From positions 233,025 through 297,024 of the forward strand of contig WBMW01003833.1 in assembly GCA_013396635.1 (NCBI GenBank): a stretch of 64,000 nucleotides of DNA, read 5' to 3'. The notes below the pieces were generated by a model. It saw only the letters and a program-made list of their open reading frames with translations. It ran no database searches and was not told where the DNA came from. This document shows, piece after piece, positions 48,746 to 61,900 of this stretch (its first letter is position 1; each line of letters opens with the position of its first letter). The translations under genes were made by a program, and so were the position numbers. The stretch comes from Penelope pileata. Lineage: Eukaryota > Chordata > Aves > Galliformes > Cracidae.

Positions 48746-51361
48746 GTTACTGTGACTTTTCACTGCTCTTTAGCAGATCTAATTTATTTTTTCATTTAAA
48801 ACAAAAATCACTAATTTTTAAATTTCTACAGGCTGAATTTGAAGCATGATCACAACACAGATGAACAATCTCTTCAAAGACTCACCTGTATTTTACTGGA
48901 ATCATATTAAAGCACAATTGAGATTACAACAAAATATAAATTCTTAATGGACATCTGGATTACATCCAGTGCAACATACTCTAATACAGAGCTGAATGCA
49001 AGAAATTTCTTATCCTGCCACTCAATGTGCAGAACTCCCACTGGAACTTTCAGAACCACCTCTAATCCAAAAGATCAGGAGTCTTCAATGAAAAAAAAGA
49101 AGTACTTCCCACACCCTATACTTCCTGTCCTTTGCGTGTATATCTGTTTTAAACTTTATTACTATACGCTGTATAAAACAAGAGATTACCTTGCAGCAAT
49201 GTAAATGACCTTTTCCCAACAGTGATGTACTTGGTTTAGAGGGCTGTGACAAGGATGACAACAAGGACACCTATAGTCTAATTCCATTACACCCATTTAG
49301 AGTGGCAGAGCTTGGGAATTTAAAACTGATTTTGACCTTCACTTTCCACTATTAAGAATATCGTCACAAAATAGGCTAAATACCAAACTACTTATACATT
49401 TAGATAATGTTCTTGCCCATGTTTTGAACATTTCTAAACTCTAGAACATTATTTTTCAGATGTGAACTGGTATTGGACACAGTTCACTATTTGAGACTAT
49501 GGAATTGTTTGTTCAACTCTACACAGTATACTGAGTCAGACAAAAATTTGGGGTAAAATACTAGCACCTTGACAACTGACTGCAAAATTCCTGTCATTGC
49601 ACTCAGTTTACCTTTTATTGGGTGGTGGTGGAGGGAGCATGTTATTGAACAGGAATTCTGCATCTCTTGGTCAATATCTGAACGTAGCATTATTCAAATC
49701 TGCTTTGCAACATGAACATATATAACCTACTAGGTAGCCTCTCAAACAACAGCAGGAACTATTGATACTGAGATCAGAGCAATGTGCAAATTAATCAATA
49801 AAAAGCTTCCTCATAAGATTTATATCTCAATGAAAGCAGAGAAAGTTGCTGACTCCATTGTGTTTGTCAGGAAAAAAAGCCCCCAGATTATCAATGGGCG
49901 CTGTACTGTGAATCCCAGAGTTCAACTGGATCTTTTATCTTGCCAGTTGTATCTTTATTTTACTATTTGTTCTCAAATGTTAAAAACACTCTGCTGGAAG
50001 CAGTTCAAAAATACATTGTTGGAAAATTGTTACTGCTCTAGTCATACAATGTCACTCTGAAGCTCCCTGGGAATTTAGAATTGCACAGCTTATTAGGATA
50101 TGACCTTTCCCTTGATTTTTTATTTTAAGATCAAGTTAACATGAAATTTCCCCAGTGGGAGTTGCTGTGTTTCCTTCACAGATAAGAAAAAGAGCAATGG
50201 TAACTCCGTATAACAGAGGACTTTCATACATTTCTACAGCACGGACAACTTTGTGGTCTTGACAAACATCCAATGCATTCCTAGAGGTTGAGAGGAAAGT
50301 CATGCGGTACATTAACTAAAAAAAACCCAGGAACATAACAAAGGTATTTCCCTGAATCTTTCACCCATTTTTTTTTTCCTGTAGTGTTATTAGAGATTAA
50401 GCATTGAGGAATTGTTAAGGCCTAAGGACTCCCTGCGTTCAGTAGATCTGAGTAGCACTGGCTGTGAGATAGTGGTTTGTTTTTGAAACACAACCATATT
50501 CCTTTGGGTGATAAATTACTACCTCTACAGCACCTTTTTTTCCCCTTCATGATACAGATCTTGTCTCACAAATTCACACACTTCAGTATTTCCATGCTTA
50601 TTAACATTAACATATTTTTTTTTTCCTGTGATCCTCATGAAGCTGATCTAAAAACAGGAGGCTGGAAAATTAGTTCTCAAAAATCTTCATTTGTGGCAGG
50701 TATTCAGAAAGGCTAACAATAATAACTCTGGAGTTCCCTGGTGGTCAGTGAGAGAGATTCCTCTCGAGGGTGACTCACAACATTTAAAATAGAGTCCTGA
50801 TCCAAGCTGCTCAGTAGAGAAGATCTCTCTCACTCCCCCAGTCTGTGATATGGGCAGGTTACCAACTACCAGTAACAAACACTGTTTAAATACTTAAACT
50901 GTTAAAAGTGTTTACTATATATAACACAGATACATTCAACATTTCTCTAGACCATATCTATGTTGATGAAACCCACAGAGATAATTAGGTAAAGAATAAG
51001 AAATTGAATGACGCTTCCTAAAATTTAAAATTTTCAAGTGGTCAAGATTGCAAAAATTTATCAGTTTTCCAAAAGTTTTTATTCAGAAGAGAATAACTTG
51101 CTTACAGAAAGTAAAAACAGTGGGTCAAAAAGATCAATTACCAAAAAGAATATTCTGCTCCTTCGATACTCAGTGTAAAAGCTTTACACGTTAAGTTTTA
51201 CGCATTGAGCAAAAATGTTTACACTGAAAAGGCTTAACTATAGGTATCATAGGAAAAGAAACTATTCATGAAAAGTGCATTTCTTTAATTTTTCAAATAG
51301 TAAGTCAGCTGACTTGGTAATTTTGATAGGCATTGTGCATATAATGTTCTTATAATGATGC

Positions 51362-51380
51362 CACATTATATTATAATGTG
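51362..51380. repeat. Perfect 9-bp-arm inverted repeat
   Basis: CACATTATA-T-TATAATGTG. AT-rich and short, so it could arise by chance. Confidence 0.7.
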
Positions 51381-54300
51381 ATGCAGTATAATACAAATTC
51401 ATCATGATCCTATTTAAATGTGATAGCAATCAACAGGGCCACCAAGCAGGACAAAGATTCGCATTGGTCCTAAGTGTTTGAATCAGTAAGGAAGTTCTTA
51501 CTAGAGAAAATGAATTTAGAGAAAACATTGAATACTGTCTGCAATTCTTTTCATAGTAGCGAACTTCAGGCATACAATAAAAAATGTAATCCTTTAAAGT
51601 TTTCCTGCAGCAGCTGTTAACAAGACCATGTCCCCATTAGTTAAATTTGCATTTCCAGAAGCAATCCTTCCTCTGAAAATGACTGACAAGAGCTATTGGT
51701 TTACTGCTGTAACAAGTAAGTAGACAGCCTTAAAACCCATTCAGATTGTATGTAGACTGTAGGAGTTAATTTGCAATTGATCCAAGGCTAATCTGCCTCT
51801 CTTGGGTAAATACAACGTTATTATCTACATTACTGGTTAAAGACTCCTACGACACTGACAAAGGAGTAAACAAACCCAAACTGATGAGGTTTACTGCACA
51901 GAACTATAGAATACATTGATAAAACTTTTCAGCAAACAAATCCATAGAATTTCTAAGAAAAAATGCAAAAAAATAAAGAAAAACAATTACAAGCCAAGTA
52001 GTACAAACTTAGAGGAAGATACCTGCTGGTTAACCTCATTTCTGACAGAAGAGTATAGCAGCAGGCATGTTTGAGAAGTCATTCAACAAATTGTCTTTTT
52101 CTATTTTGGTGACATAGACCATCAATGCAGATGCATGGTGTAGGCACCAGAAGTTTATTTACGGAGGGCAGGACTGAACATTTCATGTGAACACATTCAG
52201 AGCATGATAAAGAGCTTTGTCTCCTATTAGCGATTTAACGAATTGTGATTTGGTACTCCCAACACACCTATAATTGAATTCCTCAGTCATAAAATCACTG
52301 GTGCCAAACAAGTTCTGATATCTTTTATCAAGCCCCTTTTTTTCTTGTCATTTGTTAGCATATTTCTTATGGAACTTTTCTTCTTTTAACAGATACATTT
52401 GCTTTAGTTATAAATTAACCCTGGAACTTACCCTCCCGGAGGCCACAATCTGCAGCTTTTTTGTTCTCCTTACAAAGTTTCAAGCATGAATTTATGATTT
52501 GGAACAATTTTGAATAATGGTGGTTCATATACAGAAGAAACAAGATTTCAAAAGATTGACAAAGTAATTAAGAATAAACTGAAAATGTTTATATGCGTTT
52601 CCATGCCTTCTTCTCTGAAAATCATGATTAATTTACCAAAAGGCAATATATCCCACTACAGGATTTCTGGTGCTTCCAGTTCCTTGGGGTAATACTAAGA
52701 TATTTCAGTCACTTCAGAAGATGGCAAGCAGATCCCAAAGTTGTGCAGAATACTTTAAAATTTAGATTGCAGTGCAATTTGAAACAAATTATGAAAACAT
52801 TAATCTGTTTCACACATTGATTCAAATAACAACCACTGGCAGACAAATTTTTCATTTGATAAAGGCAATCCCAAAAAGCATGAATGCTGTAAACATTTGC
52901 TGTTTCCCACGGTGTGTCTTGGTCACTGTCTTTCTTGCCCCCAACAGCTTTTGAAAACACTAGCTTATTTCAGACAGACTTGACTACAAGGTACAGGAGT
53001 TTTTAATCAAAATATGCCAGAACTGTTCTTAGTGTCACCACTTAAAGATCATCAGTTTGAGTTCACCCTATAAGCAGTATCAGAAAATCCAAAAGAAAAA
53101 TCCCTAAAACGCCACTTCCACAGGAAGCTCATTTTGTTGGTTCTAGTATTCAAGGAACAACTTACATAAGGACAGAATAATACTTTCTAACAGCCAGGAT
53201 AATGCACATGCTATTTCCTTTATTTGTCCTTCCATGCTACTCTTCACTACAAATCATTCGAGAAGTTTGATTTCATATTGACACACCGGACTTTTTTTTC
53301 CTTCTGCATTTAATGATTTAATTTCTGTTCTCACTAAGATTTTCTGAAGTATAGCAATTTGAAAAAAATATGCCTTTAAGACTCAGGAAACAAAATGATC
53401 TTAAGGAACTTTGCATTTCTGGATTACTCTTCCTGATCCAGGTTAGACCAGCTGTGGTCATGCTGCTGTGTACACTGCACCTAACAGACTAGTGACAAAA
53501 GCCAGTTTGTGGTGGGTTAAAAATGGTACCGGTTTGTTGTTAAAAGTGACTTTAAAAATTGCTCTCTAATTACAAATAACGCCAAGGAACCGTGAAGTAC
53601 TTTCCATGTGAACAGTTTTCATGCAGTTCTTTCCCTCCTCTCCAATCTCCCACGCCCAAGACAATAAGGCTGACATCCCTTTTGCAAAGGTCAGCTAAAT
53701 TTCCTTCTCTACATGCTGTTCTTGTGATTGACAGCCTGTTATTTGAAGTTCAAATATTAAAATCTTCAGCTTATATTGTGCTTTCTGTCTCTGAATTGTC
53801 ATATTTTTATCAGCAAGCCAGAGCATCATACTCTTCAAAAATATTATAACTTATTCTGTTTCTTCTTGAATGGTTTACCTTTTTAATTACCTATTGTAAG
53901 TCCTTGCCATATCTTTATGTCTTAACAAAATACAGTATTTTCTGTTCCTCTAACTGAATCAGTGACACAGCTGAAAGAGTTTAACAATCACAATATTTAA
54001 CAACTTTTACAAAAGAAGTGAGGTTTAAAATAGTAGACACATTGTCAAATATTTTAGTTCTTAAATCTTCAAATCTCAAGACCTACATTCATCTTATTTA
54101 GATTTCACAATTGTGTGCTTTCTATTTAATAATAGTAGTAATAGTAATAATCCTGGGTTGTTATTTATTGATGCTAATGGGGAAATCAAACCGGTCTATT
54201 TGGTCCTAATCTAACTCAAATCAATTAGATGGTGAGCATGAAGGTCAGACTGCATTGAGTAGCCTGAAGGATCAGAACCATAAAGTTATCCATAAGTATA

Positions 54301-55717
54301 ACCATCTATTCTTACACCTAGTGTACACATTTCATAACTTTGTTTGCACTGTGTACTTTCACTTGAGCCAAAAGGAATTTTCAGAGCAAACAGGTTGTAA
54401 TGTGTTCTCTAAAGGTGAGTTACAATGTTAATTATCTGTAATTCCTGGAACAGACAGTAGGACATGAAAATTAACTTATGTACATTAGAGTTTACAGTAA
54501 CTATGTCATATAAAGCATTGTGGTACATCTCAGGACATACGTATAAGGTGTGTAAGTATAGAGAGAATTGTGGATCATACAACAGAAGCTCTGCAAACAT
54601 CCTGACCCTTCAGAGGTTAGAAAATAATTTTTAGGAGTATTTATCAAGAGATCGGAATTTATTCCATACGCTCTTTCACTTAATTATATGAGAGCCAAAT
54701 GGACAGACAACACAGACTGAAATGACCTATATAGATTTTCTTTACATAAAGGCCAACGGCTCACAGCCTCTACCTTTGGCAGATAGACAACCACCATCTC
54801 TTTTTGCCATCAGCTTTCCAACTTTCAATGATCCTCAATTTATAAATGATTAATTTTTTAGAGCCGAAAATCTGAATTAAGCACAGCTCACCTCGGTCTG
54901 TCAGCAGGAAGAAACTTTAAAGGCAATTACAACAAACCTGAGAGGCACTTAGCGTTAGCTATAGTAATAAACTAAAGAACACCAGGATGATCACTCTGGC
55001 CATAGCTGCCTCAGTCATCAAAACTCAGCAGTTGCACCTACACAGGCTGTTGCAAACAGTTGCTGGTATATGGTAATGCCCAAAGTGTTTCTGGAAAGCA
55101 TTTGACTAACTGTTGGCTGAGCTATAACTGGACCAGGGACAATTCTAAGAATGTAACCATTTGACTACCCAGTTAAAATGGGCGTGTGCCCAGGTTACAG
55201 CGCTTTTTAACTTAATAGCATGGATCGAACCTTTGAGTTCAACTGGACTTCTCTGAGACTAAGGAGTATAAATGCCTTTTGTTTTTTTTCTCTTTTTTCC
55301 TTCTTTTACTTTTCTTCTTCAAATTCACCAAGTTACTTAATTTTGTATCAGCTTTTTTCCCCTAAGCATAGTGCCACTTTCTGCCTGCAAACTGACAATA
55401 CACGTAAGAGTCTTAGCTTTCAGAAAGGAGAAGCATGCAAATCTGAAGGCACTCAGCATCAGTGTAAACATGAATAATCCCCTAGAAACCTCGTAAGTCT
55501 CACTGAACATGCATTTCCTTTGTACACTCTTTTATTGAACACTAATATAAAATACATTGAACTATTTTTCACAGCCTGGCATTTCATTCTAGTGAAACAT
55601 CGTGCTTGTGCCAGAAGGAAGTGGCAGAGAGGATGAACTCTAAAATACAAGTTACTTCCTTGATACTCAGGCAGAAAAAATGAGTAAAATTATAAATTTC
55701 CTGTAATTACCTTCTAC

Positions 55718-55757
55718 CATTTATCTGTTTTCATGTCACATGAAAACAGAATAAATG
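55718..55757. repeat. Near-perfect inverted repeat (palindrome), about 39 nt
   Basis: The left arm CATTTATCTGTTTTCATGT (55718-55736) pairs with a right arm ACATGAAAACAGAATAAATG (55738-55757), with a single inserted base and a one-base centre. No flanking duplication or transposase is recognised. Confidence 0.85.
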
Positions 55758-56107
55758 TTTTGCTGCTTCAATAATCCACTACATAGAAATGGTAAGATTA
55801 CAACCAGCTGGAAACTGCTTATTATTTATTTCATTGGATTCTCCTGCTCTGAGAATAGGTAACAGCATACACTGGACACAATAGCCACCCTGAAATCACC
55901 CCTATCTTTTATGACCTAAAATAATCCTACGGCTGTAGGACTAAAACCCCCTGTAATTGTAGAAGAAAACTCACTGTTCTTCAGATGCAGAGCCTCAAAG
56001 GGCGTACGGAAACCTGTTAATGAGCAGATGACTCATGGAAGATAAAGGCAGAATCATCCTGTGGGGTCTGTCAGTATCTCTTCCGAAGACATACCTGCGG
56101 TAGATTT

Positions 56108-56137
56108 TCCTTTTTTTTTTCCCCCCCCTCCCTCCCA
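56108..56137. repeat. Polypyrimidine tract
   Basis: About 30 nt made only of C and T on the plus strand (a T11 run, then a C8 run and CTCCCTCCC). Similar tracts occur at 30571-30604 and 6718-6768. Low-complexity sequence; no splice acceptor use is implied on this strand. Confidence 0.9.
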
Positions 56138-57853
56138 TTTAATTTCAAGAAGTCTAAGATCCATCTTTTGAGGAGCTATACAACAGTTTATATGACATAC
56201 TGCAATCAGGAAACAGTTCCACTCAGTATTTTGCCTATTTTATCTTAATTTCCATATTCATTGCTAAATGAGTACTCTACAACTCTCACAGTTCTGTGCT
56301 ACAAAGAATTCCTTTTTCCAATAGAGTAACTGCCAAGTATAATGACTACATTCATTAGTCCTTCCTGGACTAATTGTCAGGGAAGTGGCAACCATATCTG
56401 CATCAATTTCTTCTTCCTCCTTGCATTTTTTTCCGCTTTCCTTCAAGGACAATGGGTGTTTCTCTCTCATTTGTCTCTCCCTCTTATGCTGGGTCTCTCA
56501 TGTTATTGACCTCAAACCTTTTCCTCCCTTTATTCTTCCTTTCAAAATGCAAATCTGGGGAGGAAAGGGAGAGATGGCCCTACTGCCTCTCACTGTTTTC
56601 ATGTCTACCAACCCATTTGCTTTTTTTAAAATTATTTGTTTATATCCATTCATTCTGACATTAAGAGATTCACAGCGTAGTTGTTTCAGCAGTGACAGCA
56701 AGAAAGATACCCTCCTGTCTAAGGGTCAGGCTTCAGAAGACATTCAATAGTGCCACACGCTCTACAGCATTATGCTATGCCTTCCTGTTGGGGATGGGGG
56801 AGGAGACAGGAATCTGCTGCACGGCCTGCGTCAGAGAACACAGTCACACTCCAGTATATTGAATTCAGCGTATGTACAAGTTATTGTTATTTTAAACTTA
56901 CCTCAGACTTCAGCAATACCCACTGCCTGTTCTCCTGTCCTTAGTGACAGGAAAGCTGTCACTTGTTGTTAGCATATCAGACAGTTCCTGTTCTCAAAGG
57001 AGTAATAAATAAGGCTAGATTTAAAAAACAGAACTTGGGCAGAAAAAGAACAATGAGTAGTAATGCCAAAATACAGTAAGAGACCACTTTATGGCATTGT
57101 CAGCATATCTTAAACCAAGAAAAGCTGAAAATCTCATAAGAGACCAGAGAAATGAATTCAAGATCAAGAAGGCTCCAACAACAAATTTTAGACTTTGAAA
57201 AAAGAAATTCAAACATTTGTATTTTTAAAGAATTTCCCTGCTTTTTAATCTTTGGCAAACATCAAAAGGACTAAATAAATAAAGTAAAATAACAGTCTTA
57301 GCCAATCTTCCATTGCCTGCCTTTGAAATTTCCTTTAAATAATTAAATTAATTCATTTCCTTTCCTAACACTCATTATGGACAGCTTTTTCACTTTTCCT
57401 CTCTGCTGGGCCTCTACAGTCCCACATTGACCTTAGATCCCTGTCTTAATCCACCACAACACTAACGATACTGAACACCAGCAGTCTCCATTACTGAAAT
57501 AATGATACAGAAAGTGGTTTTCTGGGTTTTCATTTGATCTCTCACCTACTCAAAAGCAGCACCCTGGTGACCCAAAAAAGAATGGAAAGAAATGCTCATG
57601 ACTTCCACATCCTCGGTGTTACATCACAAAAGATGAAGCAGCTTACAGCAAACATTTCAGGGCTGTGGTACTGAACACAACTATTTGCTTGCATGAAGAA
57701 TGCCTTTCTTAACAAAACTGTCTCATTAGAAATTTGACAGACACCATATTCCAATACACAGAACAATGAAAATGATGATAGACTGACAGACACAGGCTCA
57801 TCTCATAAGCAGGCAGTTACTATGCACTATGACATCAGCATACTTAATTGCCT

Positions 57854-57861
<8 letters not shown>

Positions 57862-57902
<41 letters not shown>
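57862..57902. repeat. Poly(A) run of 41 nt, with a single ambiguous base 30 nt further on
   Basis: An uninterrupted A41 follows CCTTTTCTTTT. An N at 57932 shows that base calling is uncertain nearby. No target-site duplication or retrocopy is recognised next to the run. Confidence 0.95.
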
Positions 57903-57905
<3 letters not shown>

Positions 57906-58956
57906 GCCTTTTGGGGAAAAATATACTTTTTNACTGCTTGTGGGAAAACTACATTTTTTGCCTAAGATTTTCATTCCCCAAAGTTTTTCAAGATGCATCT
58001 TCTGGAAAACATATTTTTCCAGAGCAAAAAGGTGGTTTCCAAACTGAAGGGTTTTCCAGTACTTCAAACACTGTCAAGAATTCCTGCCTACGTCAACTGC
58101 ACTTTAATTACTATTTCTTAAAGAATTAGTAATCCTGATTTAAGAAAATAATTCCTCAAATGCAATTATCTATGTCAGAAAGTAACTTGCATAACCTGAT
58201 GTTTTACCCTATCTAGCCTGAGTAATAACCTAAACTTACGTGCTGATTTCAAATATGTGTTTTATACAAGGTACTGGATTTCTGTAAAAAATAATCTAAC
58301 CAAGATATTGTGAACATAATTAATATCCGCCGCACCCAATTGAACTGGGTAAAGTTAGCCAGCCTGATCACGAGGCAGACCCAAAGAACAAGTCTTTGGG
58401 CAGTACCCAAAGGAAACTGTGCAAGAAACCCTCTTGGGTCTCTTATTCATCATGCCATAATGTTCTTCTCTGCATCACAAAAACAATTAACCAGTTCAAG
58501 ACAACAGGCGAACTCCTATCATAACTAACTCCCTGAGAAGCTCGGAAAATAGAAACAAGGTCACCAGGGCAGCTAATCACAGAAAGCAAATGCAGAATTT
58601 GCTTGCATTTCTTAAGTGCAAACATCCCATTATCAAAAAAGCAAAATAAGGGCAACTAATTAAGCTTCCATAGGGTTTTTTTTTTTTTTTTGGAGGTTAT
58701 CTTGCATTGTCATAATAATGAGAAATGCTTTAAAGCCGTTGTTAAAAACTGGAACCCTTCAAAGCAATTTTTTAACGTTTGCTTTTTTACATTCCCTATT
58801 TTAAATTCAGTACCTGTCACAGTAATCTTTTGTAACACTGATTTTGAAACTCATTCTATAGTTAATTGTAACAACTTATACTTGGCTGAGATCTGTACTA
58901 CATAATCTTCTCCAGGCCAGTTTAGCAATTCTCGCAATACCTCCAATGCAAACGTG

Positions 58957-58998
58957 AAAAAAAAAAAAAAAAAAATACAGAAAAAAAAAAAAAAAAAA
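58957..58998. repeat. Paired A runs (A19, TACAG, A18)
   Basis: Two A homopolymers separated by TACAG. A low-complexity tract with no coding potential. Confidence 0.9.
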
Positions 58999-61900
58999 CC
59001 CCACGCTTTTTATAGTTCTCATTTCATTCAGAGAACCCTTTTAATACTAAATCCTTTTGTTCTAAATACAGCTTAGTTTCATCTTGTTTATCATGTCAAA
59101 CCATCTTCAGCAACAGCTGGGAATTCTGAAAGTGAAAGCATATTTGCAGAACTTTTGTTTCCATCCTCTTTAATCATGTCAGGCAAAAACTTTAAAAATC
59201 CAGAATGCTACATGAGAGTTTTGTAACACGTCATCGTTTCTCAAACTATTTTATGCTGAGAACTACTGTGGGATATTCAAAATAAACAAAATGTTAGTCT
59301 GCTTTTGTCAATATTTCTAATCATTTTAAAAATTAAGCATGTTAACACGTCTCAATGCACAGATCAGCCACGTTAGATATGCACAGTTCAAATGCAAGTG
59401 ATGACATCTAGGAGATGACAAAGAAGAATTACAGGAAAAACCTCACGGAAAGTTAGTAGCTCCATGAAGTAAACCCATCCACTATCAGCAGTTCACTTCA
59501 GCAGTTTCAGAGGAGCAGCTACATCCCTAGGTCAGCATAACAGCTCTGCTTCAGGTACCCTTACAAGCTGCAAAGCCAACAGCAAGCTTTGTCATTGTTG
59601 GAGGGAGTAAGCACCTCAGCCTGTGCCCTCTTCAGATTTTCTCGTGATTCAAGCAAATATGGTCCTGAATAAGGTTACAGAAAACAGATAGAATTCTGTG
59701 CAAATAAAACAACCTTTTGCCCTCACACACTTCTGTACTCACTTACCCACAGATATCTCTGGCTGCAACTAAAAGTAAGATCTGGCTTTATATATTTTAA
59801 ATTCTTAGGATTAGAAATCAATTTAGCAATAGTCCACACTACAACAAGGTCCTACTAAGCTCAAATACTGAGATTCAGCATAATATTTTGTAGGTGAAAT
59901 ACCACTGTAGGGAACAGTGAACACTAACTCCAAGTAGAATATATTCAAGATGAAAGGATAAACTCTTCAGTTTTATTTGCTGTAGACATAAAAAAGTCAG
60001 AACCTAAACCAATCATGAGGAAATATGTACGTTATGAAAGGCAGTAAATAGAAGTGGCTGCATTTTTCCACAAGCCCCCACATTAGCTAGCACCACAAAG
60101 CACCAGGTCTAGGCAGCAAAACCTGTTTTTCTGACCACCCCTACTAGAAGATCTTGGTGTGAGCGTTAAAGCCTGTAATTAACATTTTTCTTTCCATAGT
60201 TCCTTTTTTTGAGTGTAAGACTGACTCTTTTAGTAGTCTGACATATGTTTCAAACCGCTGCGGTTGAGAAATTATATCACAGCAATATTAAAATATTCCC
60301 CTAGCACAAATACAGAGAACGTATGTCACTCCATTTGTACATAGATAGCAACCTAAGCTGAAAGCTTCCCAAACTTCGAAATTGCTGCTGCACAACTGTG
60401 AAGAGTTACAGGAGTTACACAACATCTCTGTTCAATAAATCTAAACAAACACAGAAGTACTATGGACTTATAATGCAGTATTATAAAATCTTGCTTTATG
60501 CAATGTACTGTAATCACATATTGTGTAAAAAGTTTAAGACCAGATCATAATAGGGTAGGGCTACTTTGTGCAAATATGAAATTATCTGAAAAGTAACGTG
60601 CTTCAACTCAGTGGAAAAACACAAGACTCAACCAGAAAACTTCCATCACTCTCACTTACTCTGTATATGTATTCCATGACAGCTGAAAGTGCTTATATAC
60701 AAAATAACAAGTTTAGAACTGTATAAATACACACAGGTAAATCAGATGCATCATAGTTGGAAGTTCCCTATAAAGAAAGAATAGGATTCTGGCAGAAGGC
60801 AATCTGAAATATATTACACTCAGATTTGTGATAAAGAGGAAAGATGTGACTCCCCCATGGAGCTCATGTAATTATCATCACCAATGATCCATAAAACAGC
60901 ACGAAGGATAATTTTTTCCTCTTATAACAGCTGTTACAAGACCCAAAACTAGAACGCATGTCTGTTCTGGAGGCCCAGGATAAACTAAACTCAACAGTTA
61001 CGTCTGTTCCAAAACGCTACTATTTCACTTACAGATGAAATAGGTTAAGAAATTGATCACACAAATTCTAGAACTAAAGGAAGAGAAATATACCACTCCT
61101 GTTCCACTTGCATTGCTTAAACAATTTAAAGAACGGTGTCTAGGGGTTTTGCTATAATACATATTCATGGTTATTTTATTTCAGACGTTCAGTCTCACTG
61201 GGCAAATAGCAACTCATTTAGAGTTGGGCTCTCTATGCTCTGTATACTGAAACCACCGACTGACTTCAACAGCAGAAGCAAGCCACACACAGGACAAAAT
61301 TTCTAACACTGCATGTAGACTGCAAACCTGACCCTACTGAAATATCAGAACCTCCACTGACTTAAACGATGCTGGGACTTTTTTTCTAGACTCTACGCAT
61401 CTTACAGTAAAGCAACATCAACTCTTTGATATGGTGGAATGTTCTCTGTATTTCTCTGTTTGGACATTATCCAATATTTATCATACCGTGTTATCTGATG
61501 TCATATACATAGCCCTTCTACATTTCTGAGATAAGCAGGAAGCCTTCCCATAACACAGGGTTAATACATTACCTACACACGCACATGCCTGAGAAGTATG
61601 TACAAAACCATACATACACACTCATCATGGTGTTCACCACACACACACTTGTGCCTGAACATACATGCACAAAGCTAGGTAAGCTTTGTGTTTTTTAAAT
61701 TGCTAATTATCAACTAGCAGAGTAGACTTTGGGATTCATAGACTTGAATTCATAGACTTTGTCCTGAATGTGCAGACTGCATGGCATGATGGTGATCTGC
61801 TTAGTCATGAGGGGTGACTTGTGCAAGTTCACAAAGCATCATCTGGTAGCTGAACCCATACAACCTGGCTTTTGCGGTAGCTGCACACCTTCCTCCTCCT

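Noticed and set aside
53680..53697. TTTGCAAAGGTCA, resembling a DR1/PPRE half
   Set aside because: Only one clean half-site; such matches are expected by chance in 64 kb.
56385..56750. A 121-codon plus-strand frame, the longest unassigned
   Set aside because: Low-complexity pyrimidine-rich sequence giving Ser/Phe/Leu-rich translation; another long frame overlaps it and no domain is recognised.
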